A stretch of 64,000 nucleotides of DNA from Azospirillum sp. TSO22-1 (GTDB lineage: Bacteria > Pseudomonadota > Alphaproteobacteria > Azospirillales > Azospirillaceae): positions 1 to 64,000 of the forward strand of contig NZ_LGQZ01000058.1 in NCBI RefSeq assembly GCF_003116015.1, in the 5' to 3' direction. Positions within the stretch are counted from its first letter, which is position 1; every line of letters starts with the position of its first letter. This document shows, one piece after another, positions 17,871-25,751 of the stretch. The translations under genes and the position numbers were made by a program. Under the pieces are notes generated by a model that was given only the letters and a program-made list of their open reading frames with translations, was not told the DNA's origin and ran no database searches.

Positions 17871-19174
17871 AGCCGGTCATGTCGGAGATGCGCACCGCAG
17901 TCATGGGCGCGCTGATCGTCACCCTGGGGCCGTTGAGCCTGGCGCTCTACACCCCCGCCATGCCGATGCTGGTGGAAGCGTTCCACACCACCGCGTCGGC
18001 GGTGAAGCTGACGCTGAGCGTCTATTTCTTCGGCTTCGCCTTCTCGCAGCTGGCCTGCGGCCCGCTGTCCGACGCCTATGGCCGGCGGCCGGTGGCGCTG
18101 GGCTTCTTCGCGGTCTACGCGCTGGGCAGCGTGCTGGCGGCGCTGGCGTGGTCGATCGACGCGCTGCTGGTCGGGCGCTTCCTGCAAGGCGTGGGCGCGG
18201 CGGCCGGCGTCGCCATCTCGCGCGCCATGGTGCGCGACCAGTTCACCGGGCAGAACTCGGCGCGCATCCTCAACCTGATCGGCCTGTTCCTGGCGGTGGC
18301 GCCGGCGGTGGCGCCGACGCTGGGCGGGCTGATCCTCGGCACGCTGGGCTGGCAGGCGATCTTCTACGGCATGACCGTCTACGGCCTCGCCGTGCTGCTT
18401 CTCTACGCCGGCACGGTGGCCGAGACCAACGCCGCCCGCAACCCGGAGAACGCCCGCCCGTCGCGCGTGCTGCGCAACTATGGCACGCTTCTGAGCGACC
18501 CGGTGTTCATGCGGGCCGGGCTGGTGCTGGGGCTGACGCTAGGCGGGCTCTACACGCTGGCGGCGCTGCTGCCCTTCGTGATGATCGAGACGGTCGGGCT
18601 GACGCCGACGCAGTTCGGCATGGCGATGCTGCTGCAGACCGGGTCCTACACCACCGGGGCGGCGCTCACCGGACGCCTGCTGCGCACGGTGGACGCCAAG
18701 CGCCTGATCCCGGTCGGCCTCGCCTTCGTGCTGGCCGGCGCCGCCGGGTTCGCCATCGGGCTGCGGCTGTTGCCGCCGTCGCTGGCCACCGTCATGGCGC
18801 CGACCGCGCTGTGGGCGTTCGGCATCGCGCTGGTGCTGCCGGGCACGACGGCCGGCGCGCTCGCCGGCTTCCCGGCCATCGCCGGCGCGGCGTCGGCGCT
18901 GACCGGCTTCCTGCAGATCGGCGGCGGCCTCGCCGGCTCCGCCGCCGCCGCCACGCTGTTCGGCAACCCCTTCACGGCGATCACCAGCGTCATCCCCAGC
19001 ATGGCGGTGGCGGCGCTGCTCGCCCACTTGGTTCTCGGCCGTCACGCGCAGCGCCGGACGGAGCAGGCGCCGCAGCCCGCCGACCTGGAGGTCGCCCTCG
19101 ACCCCGCCGCGGTGATCGGCGCCGGCGGCGAGGAGATCGAGGCCACCCTCGCCCGCCGCCACTACCGCGACTGA
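17867..19174 (+). CDS. MFS drug-resistance transporter, Bcr/CflA type
   Basis: The 435-residue protein has about 12 membrane segments. The loop motif GPLSDAYGRRPVALG lies between helices 2 and 3, and the helix 4-5 stretch LQGVGAAAGVAISRAMVRDQ is typical of the Bcr/CflA subfamily of drug:proton antiporters. A hydrophilic tail of about 40 residues follows the last helix. It is translationally coupled to the MarR regulator, the usual context for substrate-inducible efflux. The exported compound cannot be read from the sequence. It ends seven bases from the convergent binding-protein gene. Confidence 0.9.
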   Translation: MKPVMSEMRTAVMGALIVTLGPLSLALYTPAMPMLVEAFHTTASAVKLTLSVYFFGFAFSQLACGPLSDAYGRRPVALGFFAVYALGSVLAALAWSIDALLVGRFLQGVGAAAGVAISRAMVRDQFTGQNSARILNLIGLFLAVAPAVAPTLGGLILGTLGWQAIFYGMTVYGLAVLLLYAGTVAETNAARNPENARPSRVLRNYGTLLSDPVFMRAGLVLGLTLGGLYTLAALLPFVMIETVGLTPTQFGMAMLLQTGSYTTGAALTGRLLRTVDAKRLIPVGLAFVLAGAAGFAIGLRLLPPSLATVMAPTALWAFGIALVLPGTTAGALAGFPAIAGAASALTGFLQIGGGLAGSAAAATLFGNPFTAITSVIPSMAVAALLAHLVLGRHAQRRTEQAPQPADLEVALDPAAVIGAGGEEIEATLARRHYRD

Positions 19175-19181
19175 CCCTGCG

Positions 19182-20402
19182 CTACTTCTTCGCCAGCGGG
19201 CAGTTGCCCTGGTCGAGCGGGCGGAACGCCTCGGCCGCCGGGATGGTCCTGACCAGCTTGTAGTAGTCCCAGGCGCCCTTGGACTCGTCGGGCTTCTTGA
19301 CCTCGAAGAACAGCATGTCGTGCACCGCCCGGCCGTCGGCGCGGACGACGCCCTTGCCGAACAGCGGGTCGTCGGTCGGCAGTTCCTTCATCCTGGCGGC
19401 GACCGCGCTTCCGTCCGCCGTCCCGGCCGCCTTGACCGCCTTCAGGTAGTGCAGCGCACCCGCGTAGACGCCCGCCTGGTTGCCGGTCGGCCGCCGCCCG
19501 TTCATCTTCGCCGCGAAGCGGTCGGCGAAGGCGCGGGTGCCGGCGTTGAGGTCCCAGTAGAACGCCTCGGTCAGGTAGAGGCCTTGCGCCTCCTTCAGGC
19601 CCACGGCATGCACGTCGGTCAGCTGCATCAGCAGCGCCGCCAGCCGCTGCCCGCCGTTCAGCACGCCGAACTCGGTGGCCTGCTTGACCGAGCCGATGGT
19701 GTCGCCGACCGCGTTGGCCAGCCCGATGATCCTGGCGCCCGAGCCTTGCGCCTGCAGCAGATAGGACGAGAAGTCCGACGCGTTCGGCGGGTGGCGGACG
19801 CTGCCGACCACCGTGCCGCCCAGGCCCTTGACCACCGCCGCGGCGTCGTTCTCCAGCGCGTGGCCGAAGGCGTAGTCGGCGGTGAGGAAGTACCAGGTCT
19901 TGCCGCCGCCCTCGGTCACCGCGCGCGCCGTGCCGTTGGCGAGTGCCCAGGTGTCGTAGGTCCAATGCACGGTGTTGGGCGAGCATTTCGGCCCGGTCAG
20001 CTCGGTGGTGCCGGGACCCGACGCGATGAACACGGCCTTGGAGTTGCGCACCACCTCGTTCACCGCCAGCGCCACCGAGGAGAACGGCACGTCGAGGATG
20101 GCGTTCACCTGCTCCTGGTCGAGCCAGCGCCGCGCCGCGGCGGCGCCGATGTCCGGCTTGTTCTGGTGGTCGGCGTGCACGACCTCGATGGTGACGCCGG
20201 GCAGTTCTTTGGCAAAGTCCTCGGCCGCCAGCTGCGCCGCGACCAGCGAGCCCTGGCCCGTCGAATCCGAGGCGAAGCCGCTCATGTCGGTCAGCACGCC
20301 CAGCTTGATCCGGTTGCCGGCGATCTCGGCGCAAGCGGGCGCCGCGCCGGACAGCAGGGCGGCGGTGCAGACCGCGGTGGCAAAGGTCAAATGCGCCTTC
20401 AT
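19182..20402 (-). CDS. LivK-type ABC transporter substrate-binding protein
   Basis: The 406-residue protein has a signal peptide (MKAHLTFATAVCTAALLSGA, cleaved near ACAEIAG) and a type I periplasmic binding fold of the branched-chain amino acid/amide family, starting IKLGVLTDMSGFASDS. It lies 37 bases downstream of the HMG-CoA reductase gene on the same strand, with no permease or ATPase nearby. This suggests it binds a substrate of that pathway, perhaps mevalonate or a related acid, and shares a permease encoded elsewhere. It is clearly similar to the binding protein at 60172-61374. Confidence 0.88.
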   Translation of the reverse strand: MKAHLTFATAVCTAALLSGAAPACAEIAGNRIKLGVLTDMSGFASDSTGQGSLVAAQLAAEDFAKELPGVTIEVVHADHQNKPDIGAAAARRWLDQEQVNAILDVPFSSVALAVNEVVRNSKAVFIASGPGTTELTGPKCSPNTVHWTYDTWALANGTARAVTEGGGKTWYFLTADYAFGHALENDAAAVVKGLGGTVVGSVRHPPNASDFSSYLLQAQGSGARIIGLANAVGDTIGSVKQATEFGVLNGGQRLAALLMQLTDVHAVGLKEAQGLYLTEAFYWDLNAGTRAFADRFAAKMNGRRPTGNQAGVYAGALHYLKAVKAAGTADGSAVAARMKELPTDDPLFGKGVVRADGRAVHDMLFFEVKKPDESKGAWDYYKLVRTIPAAEAFRPLDQGNCPLAKK

Positions 20403-20439
20403 CGGTTTCCTCCGTTCGTCGTTCTTGTTGGTGGCGCCG

Positions 20440-21714
20440 TCAGCCGCGGCGCAACTCCTCCAGCACCGCCTGCGCCACGTCTTGGCGCACCGTGCCGCGT
20501 TCCACCAGGGTGCGGGCGACGCGGTCGACCTCGTCGCCCACCGCGCCGGCCATCAGGGCGATGTTCTGCGCGTGCAGCGCCATATGCCCCTTCTGGATGC
20601 CGGTGGTCGCCAGCGCCTTGAGGGCGGAAAAGTTCTGCGCCAGCCCGACCGCGGCGATGATCCGCGCCAGCCGTTCGGCGCTGGTGACGCCGAGGATCTT
20701 CAGGCTGGCCTGCGCCGTCGGGTGCAGCTTGGTCGCCCCGCCGATCAGTCCGACCGCCATCGGGATCTCGATGGAGCCGCTGAGTTGCCCGTCCGCCGTC
20801 CGCTCGAACCGCGTCAGGCTGCCGTAATGGCCGTTCCGGGCGGCGTAGGCGTGCGCCCCGGCCTCGACGGCACGGGTGTCGTTGCCGGTCGCCAGCACCA
20901 CGGCGCTGATGCCGTTCATGATGCCCTTGTTGTGCGTGGCGGCGCGGTAGGGGTCGGCGGCGGCGAAGTGGTAGGCGCCGATGATGCCGTCGCGCACCTC
21001 GTCCCCGCCGATCTCCTCGAGCGGCCACACCGCCCGCGCCCGCGCCAGCCGCCGGTCGGCGAGGTTGGACAGGATGCGCAGGTAGACCCGCCCGCCGGTC
21101 CATTGCGCGACGTGCGGCGCCAGCGTCTCCGCCATGGTGTTGACGGCGTTGGCGCCCATGGCGTCGCGGGTATCGACGATCAGGTGGGTGACGACCATCG
21201 GCCCGCTGAGGGTATCGAGCACCCGCACCTCCAGGTCGCGGAAGCCGCCGCCGAACTTCAGCAGCACCGGGTCGCAGCCGTCGCACACCGCCTTGACGTC
21301 GTGGACCCGCTCCAGGATGCGCAGGCGCGCGGCGTGCGGGTCGGCCACGCCCACGGTCTGGATCTGCGCGATCATCAGCGTGCCGGACAGCGAGGTGGTG
21401 AAGCCCCCCGCCTCGTAGCACTGCCGCGCCGCGTTGCAGACCGCCGCGACCACCGAGGATTCCTCGGTCGCCATGGGGATCAGCACGTCCTCGCCGTCCA
21501 CCTTCATGTTGGTGGCAATGCCCAGCGGCACGTTCATCGAGCCGACGACGTTCTCGATCAGGTGATCGGCGAGGTCGAGCCCGAGGCCGCCGGTGTCGGC
21601 GAGGCGCGCCGCCGCCGCCGCGTCGAGCCCGGCGAAGTCAGCGACGATCTGCAGCCGCTCCCGCGGCGGCTTGCGGTGGAATCCAGGGATGCGCGAGCTG
21701 CGGCTGTGCGACAA
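20440..21714 (-). CDS. mvaA: Hydroxymethylglutaryl-CoA reductase, degradative (class II)
   Basis: The 424-residue enzyme matches class II HMG-CoA reductase throughout: ENVVGSMNVPLGIA (54-67), the Glu in MATEESSVVAA (E84), DAMGANAVNT (184-193), catalytic Lys263 in HNKGIMNG, Asp279 and His377 in IQKGHM. These correspond to the catalytic residues of the Pseudomonas mevalonii enzyme, which oxidises mevalonate to HMG-CoA. In proteobacteria class II enzymes usually serve mevalonate catabolism. The gene reads divergently from a MocR regulator and leads a binding-protein gene. No HMG-CoA lyase gene is in the window. Confidence 0.93.
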   Translation of the reverse strand: MSHSRSSRIPGFHRKPPRERLQIVADFAGLDAAAAARLADTGGLGLDLADHLIENVVGSMNVPLGIATNMKVDGEDVLIPMATEESSVVAAVCNAARQCYEAGGFTTSLSGTLMIAQIQTVGVADPHAARLRILERVHDVKAVCDGCDPVLLKFGGGFRDLEVRVLDTLSGPMVVTHLIVDTRDAMGANAVNTMAETLAPHVAQWTGGRVYLRILSNLADRRLARARAVWPLEEIGGDEVRDGIIGAYHFAAADPYRAATHNKGIMNGISAVVLATGNDTRAVEAGAHAYAARNGHYGSLTRFERTADGQLSGSIEIPMAVGLIGGATKLHPTAQASLKILGVTSAERLARIIAAVGLAQNFSALKALATTGIQKGHMALHAQNIALMAGAVGDEVDRVARTLVERGTVRQDVAQAVLEELRRG

Positions 21715-21786
21715 GGCGGTCCTCTCCCGTCCGATCCGGTTTTGCTTTGCGCACGGATGATCCGCCTCACAACTGGACGGGACAAG

Positions 21787-21842
21787 GGACAGTTTGCGAT
21801 ATTATCCCGGTCACTGTACCAGCTTCCTGACTGGGACAGTTG
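21787..21842. promoter_or_regulatory. Repeated half-sites between mvaA and the MocR gene (putative operator)
   Basis: GGGACAGTT occurs at 21787-21795 and again at 21834-21842, and an inverted relative CACTGTACC lies at 21813-21821. Direct plus inverted half-sites are typical of MocR-type operators in divergent promoters. A TATTAT element (about 21801-21806) sits between them. Confidence 0.5.
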
Positions 21843-21857
21843 CCGCGGAGAATCGCC

Positions 21858-23231
21858 ATGACCCGGGTGAACCACATCGTCGAGAGGATCGCCGGCCTGA
21901 TCGAGTCCGGCCTGCTGAAGCCCGGCGAGCGCCTGCTGTCGGTGCGCGCCGGCGCGCTGGAGCACGGCGTCTCCAAGAACACCATGGCGGAGGCGTACGA
22001 CCGCCTCGTCGCGCTGGGACGGCTGGAGGCGCGGCAGGGCTCCGGCTACTACGTGGCGCGGGTGCGCCGGCCGTCGCCGGAGCGGCGCCCGGCGCACGTG
22101 GCGGAGGCGGTGGACTTCGTTTCGCTGCTGCGCGAGCAGCTGGTGCAGAGCTACGCGGTGCGCGTCGGTGACGGCCGCCCGCCGCCGTCCTGGATGGAGC
22201 GCTTCGAGGTCGGCAGCCACCTGCGCCACATGGCCTCGTCCCGCGGCGCCGCGGCGGAGCACGGCTACGGCAACCCCTGGGGCTTCCTGCCGCTGCGCGA
22301 GCGGCTGGCGCTGACGCTGGCCGAGCGCTCGATCAAGGTGGCGCCGGAGCAGATCCTGCTGACCCAGGGCGCCAATCACGCGCTCGATCTGGTGGCGCGC
22401 CAACTCCTCGAGCCCGGCGACACGGCGCTGGTCGACAGCCCCGGCTACTATCCGCTGTTCGGCAAGCTGACGCTCGCCAAGGCGGCGGTCGTCGGGGTGC
22501 GCCGGCTCGCCGATGGGCCGGACCTCGACGATCTCGCCGCCAAGGCGGCGGCGCACAAGCCCAAGGTCTTCTTCACCCAGTCGCTGGCGCACAACCCGAC
22601 CGGCGGCTCGATCACCCCGGCCACCGCATACCGTCTGCTGCAGATCGCCGAGCAGCACGGCTTCACCGTGGTCGAGGACGACCCGTTCGCCGACATCCTG
22701 CCGGCCTCCAGCCCGCGCCTCGCCGCGCTCGACCAGCTGGAGCGGGTGATCTACGTCGGCACCTTCTCGAAGACGCTGTCGGCCAGCCTGCGCGTCGGCT
22801 ACGTCGCCGCCAAGCCGGCGCTGATCACCACGCTGTGCGACCTGAAGATGCTGACGGTGGTCAGCACGTCCGACTACGTCGAGCGCATCGTCTACGGCGT
22901 CGTCGCCACCGGCCAGTACCTGCGCCACCTGCGCAAGCTGAAGGCGCGCCTCCAGGCGGCAGCCGACGAGGCGGAGAGCGCGCTGGCCCAGATCGGCATC
23001 CGGGTGCCGACGCCGCCCGGCGACGGCTATTACATCTGGGGTGAACTTCCCTCGGGCACCGACGAACTGGCCCTGGCGCGCGAGGCAGCGGAGCGCGGGA
23101 TCTTCATCGCGCCGGGCTCGGTGTTCGTGCCGGAGAAGGCACCGTCGTCGCCCGCCATGCGAATCAACGTCGCCTATGCGGCGGACCCACGGTTCGTCGC
23201 CTTCATGAGGGAGTATCTGGAGCGCGGGTGA
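21858..23231 (+). CDS. MocR family transcriptional regulator (GntR HTH fused to aminotransferase domain)
   Basis: The 457-residue protein joins an N-terminal GntR winged helix (about 1-75, with LLSVRAGALEHGVSKNTMAE) to a fold-type I aminotransferase-like domain. This contains the PLP-binding Lys in GTFSKTLSASLRVGY and the Asp in VVEDDPFAD. Such regulators use PLP or its adducts as effectors and control the divergent genes, here mvaA and the LivK-type protein. I use ATG 21858, 17 bases downstream of the second GGGACAGTT half-site. The 3-prime end overlaps the convergent TetR gene by 29 bases. Confidence 0.9.
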   Translation: MTRVNHIVERIAGLIESGLLKPGERLLSVRAGALEHGVSKNTMAEAYDRLVALGRLEARQGSGYYVARVRRPSPERRPAHVAEAVDFVSLLREQLVQSYAVRVGDGRPPPSWMERFEVGSHLRHMASSRGAAAEHGYGNPWGFLPLRERLALTLAERSIKVAPEQILLTQGANHALDLVARQLLEPGDTALVDSPGYYPLFGKLTLAKAAVVGVRRLADGPDLDDLAAKAAAHKPKVFFTQSLAHNPTGGSITPATAYRLLQIAEQHGFTVVEDDPFADILPASSPRLAALDQLERVIYVGTFSKTLSASLRVGYVAAKPALITTLCDLKMLTVVSTSDYVERIVYGVVATGQYLRHLRKLKARLQAAADEAESALAQIGIRVPTPPGDGYYIWGELPSGTDELALAREAAERGIFIAPGSVFVPEKAPSSPAMRINVAYAADPRFVAFMREYLERG

Positions 23232-23859
23232 CGGTCCCGCGCGGCTCCCCCACCCGATGCCCGCGCAGGAACGCCCGCACGGCGTTGTCCACCACCGGCC
23301 CGTCCTCCGGCACCGGCAGGCCGAACAGCCCCGGCCAGAACAGTGCCTCCTTGATCCCGCCGAGGAACAGCGACGCCGCCGCCGGCGGGCTGGGCACCCG
23401 CAGTTCCCCCCGCGCGTCCAGCGCCGCCAGATAGGCCTCCAGCGGTGCCACCGCCGGCCCCTTGCCCTCGCGCATCAGGTCCTGGGACAGTTCCGGAAAC
23501 CGCCGGTGCTCCGCCGCCACCAGCCGCAGCAGCCCGGTCACCTCCGGCCGCCGCAGGTGCGTCAGCAACCCGTGCGCGAAGGCCGTCAGCGCCTCGGCCG
23601 GCGCGCGGTCGGACGGCACGCGGCCCGGCGCGTTCAGCCCCTCGTACAGCCGGGCGACCACCGCGCGGAACAGGTCGCGCTTGCTGGGGAAGTGGTTGTA
23701 GACGGTGCGCTTCGACGCCCCGGCCTCGGCGGCGATGGCGTCCATCGACGCCGCCCCGTAGCCCTCGCTCAGAAAGGCGCGCGTCGCCGCCTCCACCACC
23801 GAGCGGCGCTTGGCCTCCCCCCGCACGCCCGGCGATACGCCCCCCGACGCGGTTGACAT
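23203..23859 (-). CDS. TetR family transcriptional regulator
   Basis: The 218-residue protein has a TetR DNA-binding domain in its first 65 residues, with AAEAGASKRTVYNHFPSKRD as the recognition part, and a helical ligand-binding C-terminal domain like AcrR/YcdC-type regulators. I chose ATG 23859, which is preceded by GAGGGGA; the open frame extends to 23952 over the operator region. It is divergent from the aldo/keto reductase gene, with a strong dyad between them, and probably represses that gene and itself. Confidence 0.9.
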   Translation of the reverse strand: MSTASGGVSPGVRGEAKRRSVVEAATRAFLSEGYGAASMDAIAAEAGASKRTVYNHFPSKRDLFRAVVARLYEGLNAPGRVPSDRAPAEALTAFAHGLLTHLRRPEVTGLLRLVAAEHRRFPELSQDLMREGKGPAVAPLEAYLAALDARGELRVPSPPAAASLFLGGIKEALFWPGLFGLPVPEDGPVVDNAVRAFLRGHRVGEPRGTVTRAPDTPS

Positions 23860-23874
23860 CCGATCCCCTCTAAG

Positions 23875-23890
23875 TACACTGCACAGTGTA
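23875..23890. promoter_or_regulatory. Palindromic TetR operator
   Basis: TACACTG-CA-CAGTGTA (23875-23890) is an inverted repeat with perfect 7-bp arms, 16 bases from the TetR start codon and 64 bases before the aldo/keto reductase start. Length and position fit a TetR dimer site controlling both genes. Confidence 0.65.
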
Positions 23891-23954
23891 GTGCAATTTT
23901 GCGGCGATCCACGGTAGCGCGGAACCGCACGCACGGGAAGGGAAAGGGACAAGC

Positions 23955-24938
23955 ATGGAACAGCGCGCCTTGGACGGCGGGATCGCCGTATCGGCGATCG
24001 GCCTCGGCTGCATGGGGATGTCGGAGTTCTACGGGCCCGCCGACGACGAACAGTCGCTGGCGGTGCTGGAGCGGGCGCTGGAGCTCGGCGTCACGCATTA
24101 CGACACCGCGGACATGTACGGCTCCGGCCACAACGAGCGGCTGCTGGCCCGCTTCCTCGCCGGCCGGCGCGGGCGGGTGGCGCTCGCCACCAAGTTCGGC
24201 ATCGTCCGCAAGCCGGGCGAGTACGCCCGCACCATCGACACCAGCCCGGCCTACGTCCGCCGCGCCTGCGAGGAGTCGCTGAAGCGGCTGGGGGTGGAGG
24301 TCATCGACCTCTACTACGCCCACCGCCTGAACCCCGCCGTGCCGGTCGAGGACACCGTCGGCGCCATGGCCGAGTTGGTGCGCGAGGGCAAGGTCCGCGG
24401 GCTCGGCCTGTGCGAGGTGTCGGCGGCGACGCTGCGCCGCGCCCACGCCGTCCACCCCATCGCCGCGGTGCAGAGCGAGTACTCGCTGTGGACCCGCGAC
24501 GTGGAGGACGAGGTGCTGCCCGCCTGCCGCGAGCTTGGTGTGAGGCTCGTCGCCTACGCGCCGCTGGGGCGCGGCATGCTGACCGGCGCCGTCACCAGCC
24601 GCGAGCAGCTGGCGGAGAACGACTTCCGCCGCCTGTCGCCGCGCTTCCAGGACGGCAACCTCGACGCCAACCTGCGGCTGGTCGAGGCGGTGAAGACCTT
24701 GGCCGAGGCCAAGCGCTGTGCGCCGGGGCAGATCGCCCTGGCGTGGCTGCTGGCCCAGGGGCCGGACATCCTGCCGATCCCCGGCACCAAGCGCATCCGT
24801 TACCTGGAGGAAAACGTCGGCGCCGCCGCGCTGCGCCTGACGCCGGAGGAGGTCGCCGCCCTCTCCGCCGCCCTGCCCCGCGGCGCCGCGGCCGGCGACC
24901 GCTACCCCGCCGAGGGCATGAAGGGACTGAACGCGTGA
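23955..24938 (+). CDS. Aldo/keto reductase
   Basis: The 327-residue enzyme is a TIM-barrel NADPH-dependent reductase. It has the catalytic Asp and Tyr in YDTADMYG, the Lys in LATKFGI and the His in YYAHRLNP. It closely resembles the YakC/YajO-like soluble reductases that act on aldehydes and ketones. The ATG follows AAAGGGA. It lies divergent to a TetR repressor and just upstream of an ABM monooxygenase gene, a combination suited to inducible detoxification of reactive carbonyls or quinones. The true substrate is unknown. Confidence 0.92.
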   Translation: MEQRALDGGIAVSAIGLGCMGMSEFYGPADDEQSLAVLERALELGVTHYDTADMYGSGHNERLLARFLAGRRGRVALATKFGIVRKPGEYARTIDTSPAYVRRACEESLKRLGVEVIDLYYAHRLNPAVPVEDTVGAMAELVREGKVRGLGLCEVSAATLRRAHAVHPIAAVQSEYSLWTRDVEDEVLPACRELGVRLVAYAPLGRGMLTGAVTSREQLAENDFRRLSPRFQDGNLDANLRLVEAVKTLAEAKRCAPGQIALAWLLAQGPDILPIPGTKRIRYLEENVGAAALRLTPEEVAALSAALPRGAAAGDRYPAEGMKGLNA

Positions 24939-24949
24939 CGGAGGCCGCC

Positions 24950-25243
24950 ATGACCATCCCCGACATCGTCATCACCGCCACCATCGAGGCGGTTCCCGGC
25001 AAGGACGCCGAACTGGCGCAGGCGCTGGACACGCTGTGCGCCGCCACCCGGCGCGAACCCGGCTGCCGCACCTTCCGGGCCATGCGCGTGCGCGGCCAGC
25101 CCGGCCGCTTCGTGCTGTGGGAGCACTTCGCCGACCAGGAGGCGTTCGACGCCCACCTGCGCATGGAGCACACCAGGGCCTACTTCGCCCTCGGCCTCGC
25201 GCGGGAGACCACGCCGCTTCGGCACGAGCCTCTGGTGGCGTAG
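24950..25243 (+). CDS. ABM-domain monooxygenase (YgiN-like putative quinol monooxygenase)
   Basis: The 97-residue protein is one antibiotic biosynthesis monooxygenase domain, a small dimeric ferredoxin-like fold: VITATIEAVPGKDAEL, REPGCRTFR, FVLWEHFADQEAFDAHLR. Family members oxidise quinols or aromatics without cofactors, though many are uncharacterised. I chose ATG 24950 because GGAGG lies at 24940-24944; GTG 24935 is possible. It is co-transcribed with the aldo/keto reductase, with 11 bases between them. Confidence 0.88.
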   Translation: MTIPDIVITATIEAVPGKDAELAQALDTLCAATRREPGCRTFRAMRVRGQPGRFVLWEHFADQEAFDAHLRMEHTRAYFALGLARETTPLRHEPLVA

Positions 25244-25251
25244 GGCGCCCC

Positions 25252-25380
25252 TTACACCAGCATCCCCAGCACGCCGAGCATCACGGCGAGCATCCAGACC
25301 GAGCGCAGCATGCCGTTCGGCCGCCAGCGCAGGGCGTGCGCGGCGAACGCCATCAGGGCGCACAGGGCAAGCAGGGACAT
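25252..25380 (-). CDS. Small hydrophobic protein (42 residues), unknown
   Basis: The frame encodes MSLLALCALMAFAAHALRWR, then a second hydrophobic stretch ending LAVMLGVLGMLV: two short membrane segments with an Arg-rich turn between them. The ATG is preceded by GGAGGTG four bases upstream, a good Shine-Dalgarno, which is why I believe it. It lies convergent to the ABM monooxygenase gene. I recognise no family. Confidence 0.5.
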   Translation of the reverse strand: MSLLALCALMAFAAHALRWRPNGMLRSVWMLAVMLGVLGMLV

Positions 25381-25483
25381 GGCACCTCCGCACCGGAGGT
25401 CGTCCCTGCGGCCCGGCGGCACAACGCCTCTTCCGGGACCTCTTGCGGACAGGGCGCTCCTCCAAGGGGGAGCCCCTTCCGGG

Positions 25484-25675
25484 TCAGTCCTTCGATTCCC
25501 GCGTCGGCAGGTTCTTGCGCTTGGTGGCGGCCATGTCGTGGAGTTCCTTCTCCGACATCGACTTGGCCATCTCCTTGGACGCGCCGCGCAGGTGCGATTC
25601 CGGCATCTCGCCGCGCTTTGCGGCAAGCGCCGCACCCGCCGCCATCTGCTGCTTCTTCGATTCCGCCTTGGGCAT
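25484..25675 (-). CDS. DUF3008 family protein
   Basis: The 63-residue basic protein begins MPKAESKKQQMAAGAALAAK and contains GASKEMAKSMSEKELHDMA, matching the DUF3008 family of small soluble proteins common in alpha- and betaproteobacteria. The family has no established function, although its members resemble stress-related small proteins. It is a single gene between the small membrane protein and the chemoreceptor. Confidence 0.85.
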   Translation of the reverse strand: MPKAESKKQQMAAGAALAAKRGEMPESHLRGASKEMAKSMSEKELHDMAATKRKNLPTRESKD

Positions 25676-25751
25676 GTCGGGACTCCATCGAGGATGACGT
25701 GTCCCTCTGGAAACAGAGCAGGGCGCGCGATGTGCCCGCGCGCCCCACCCA

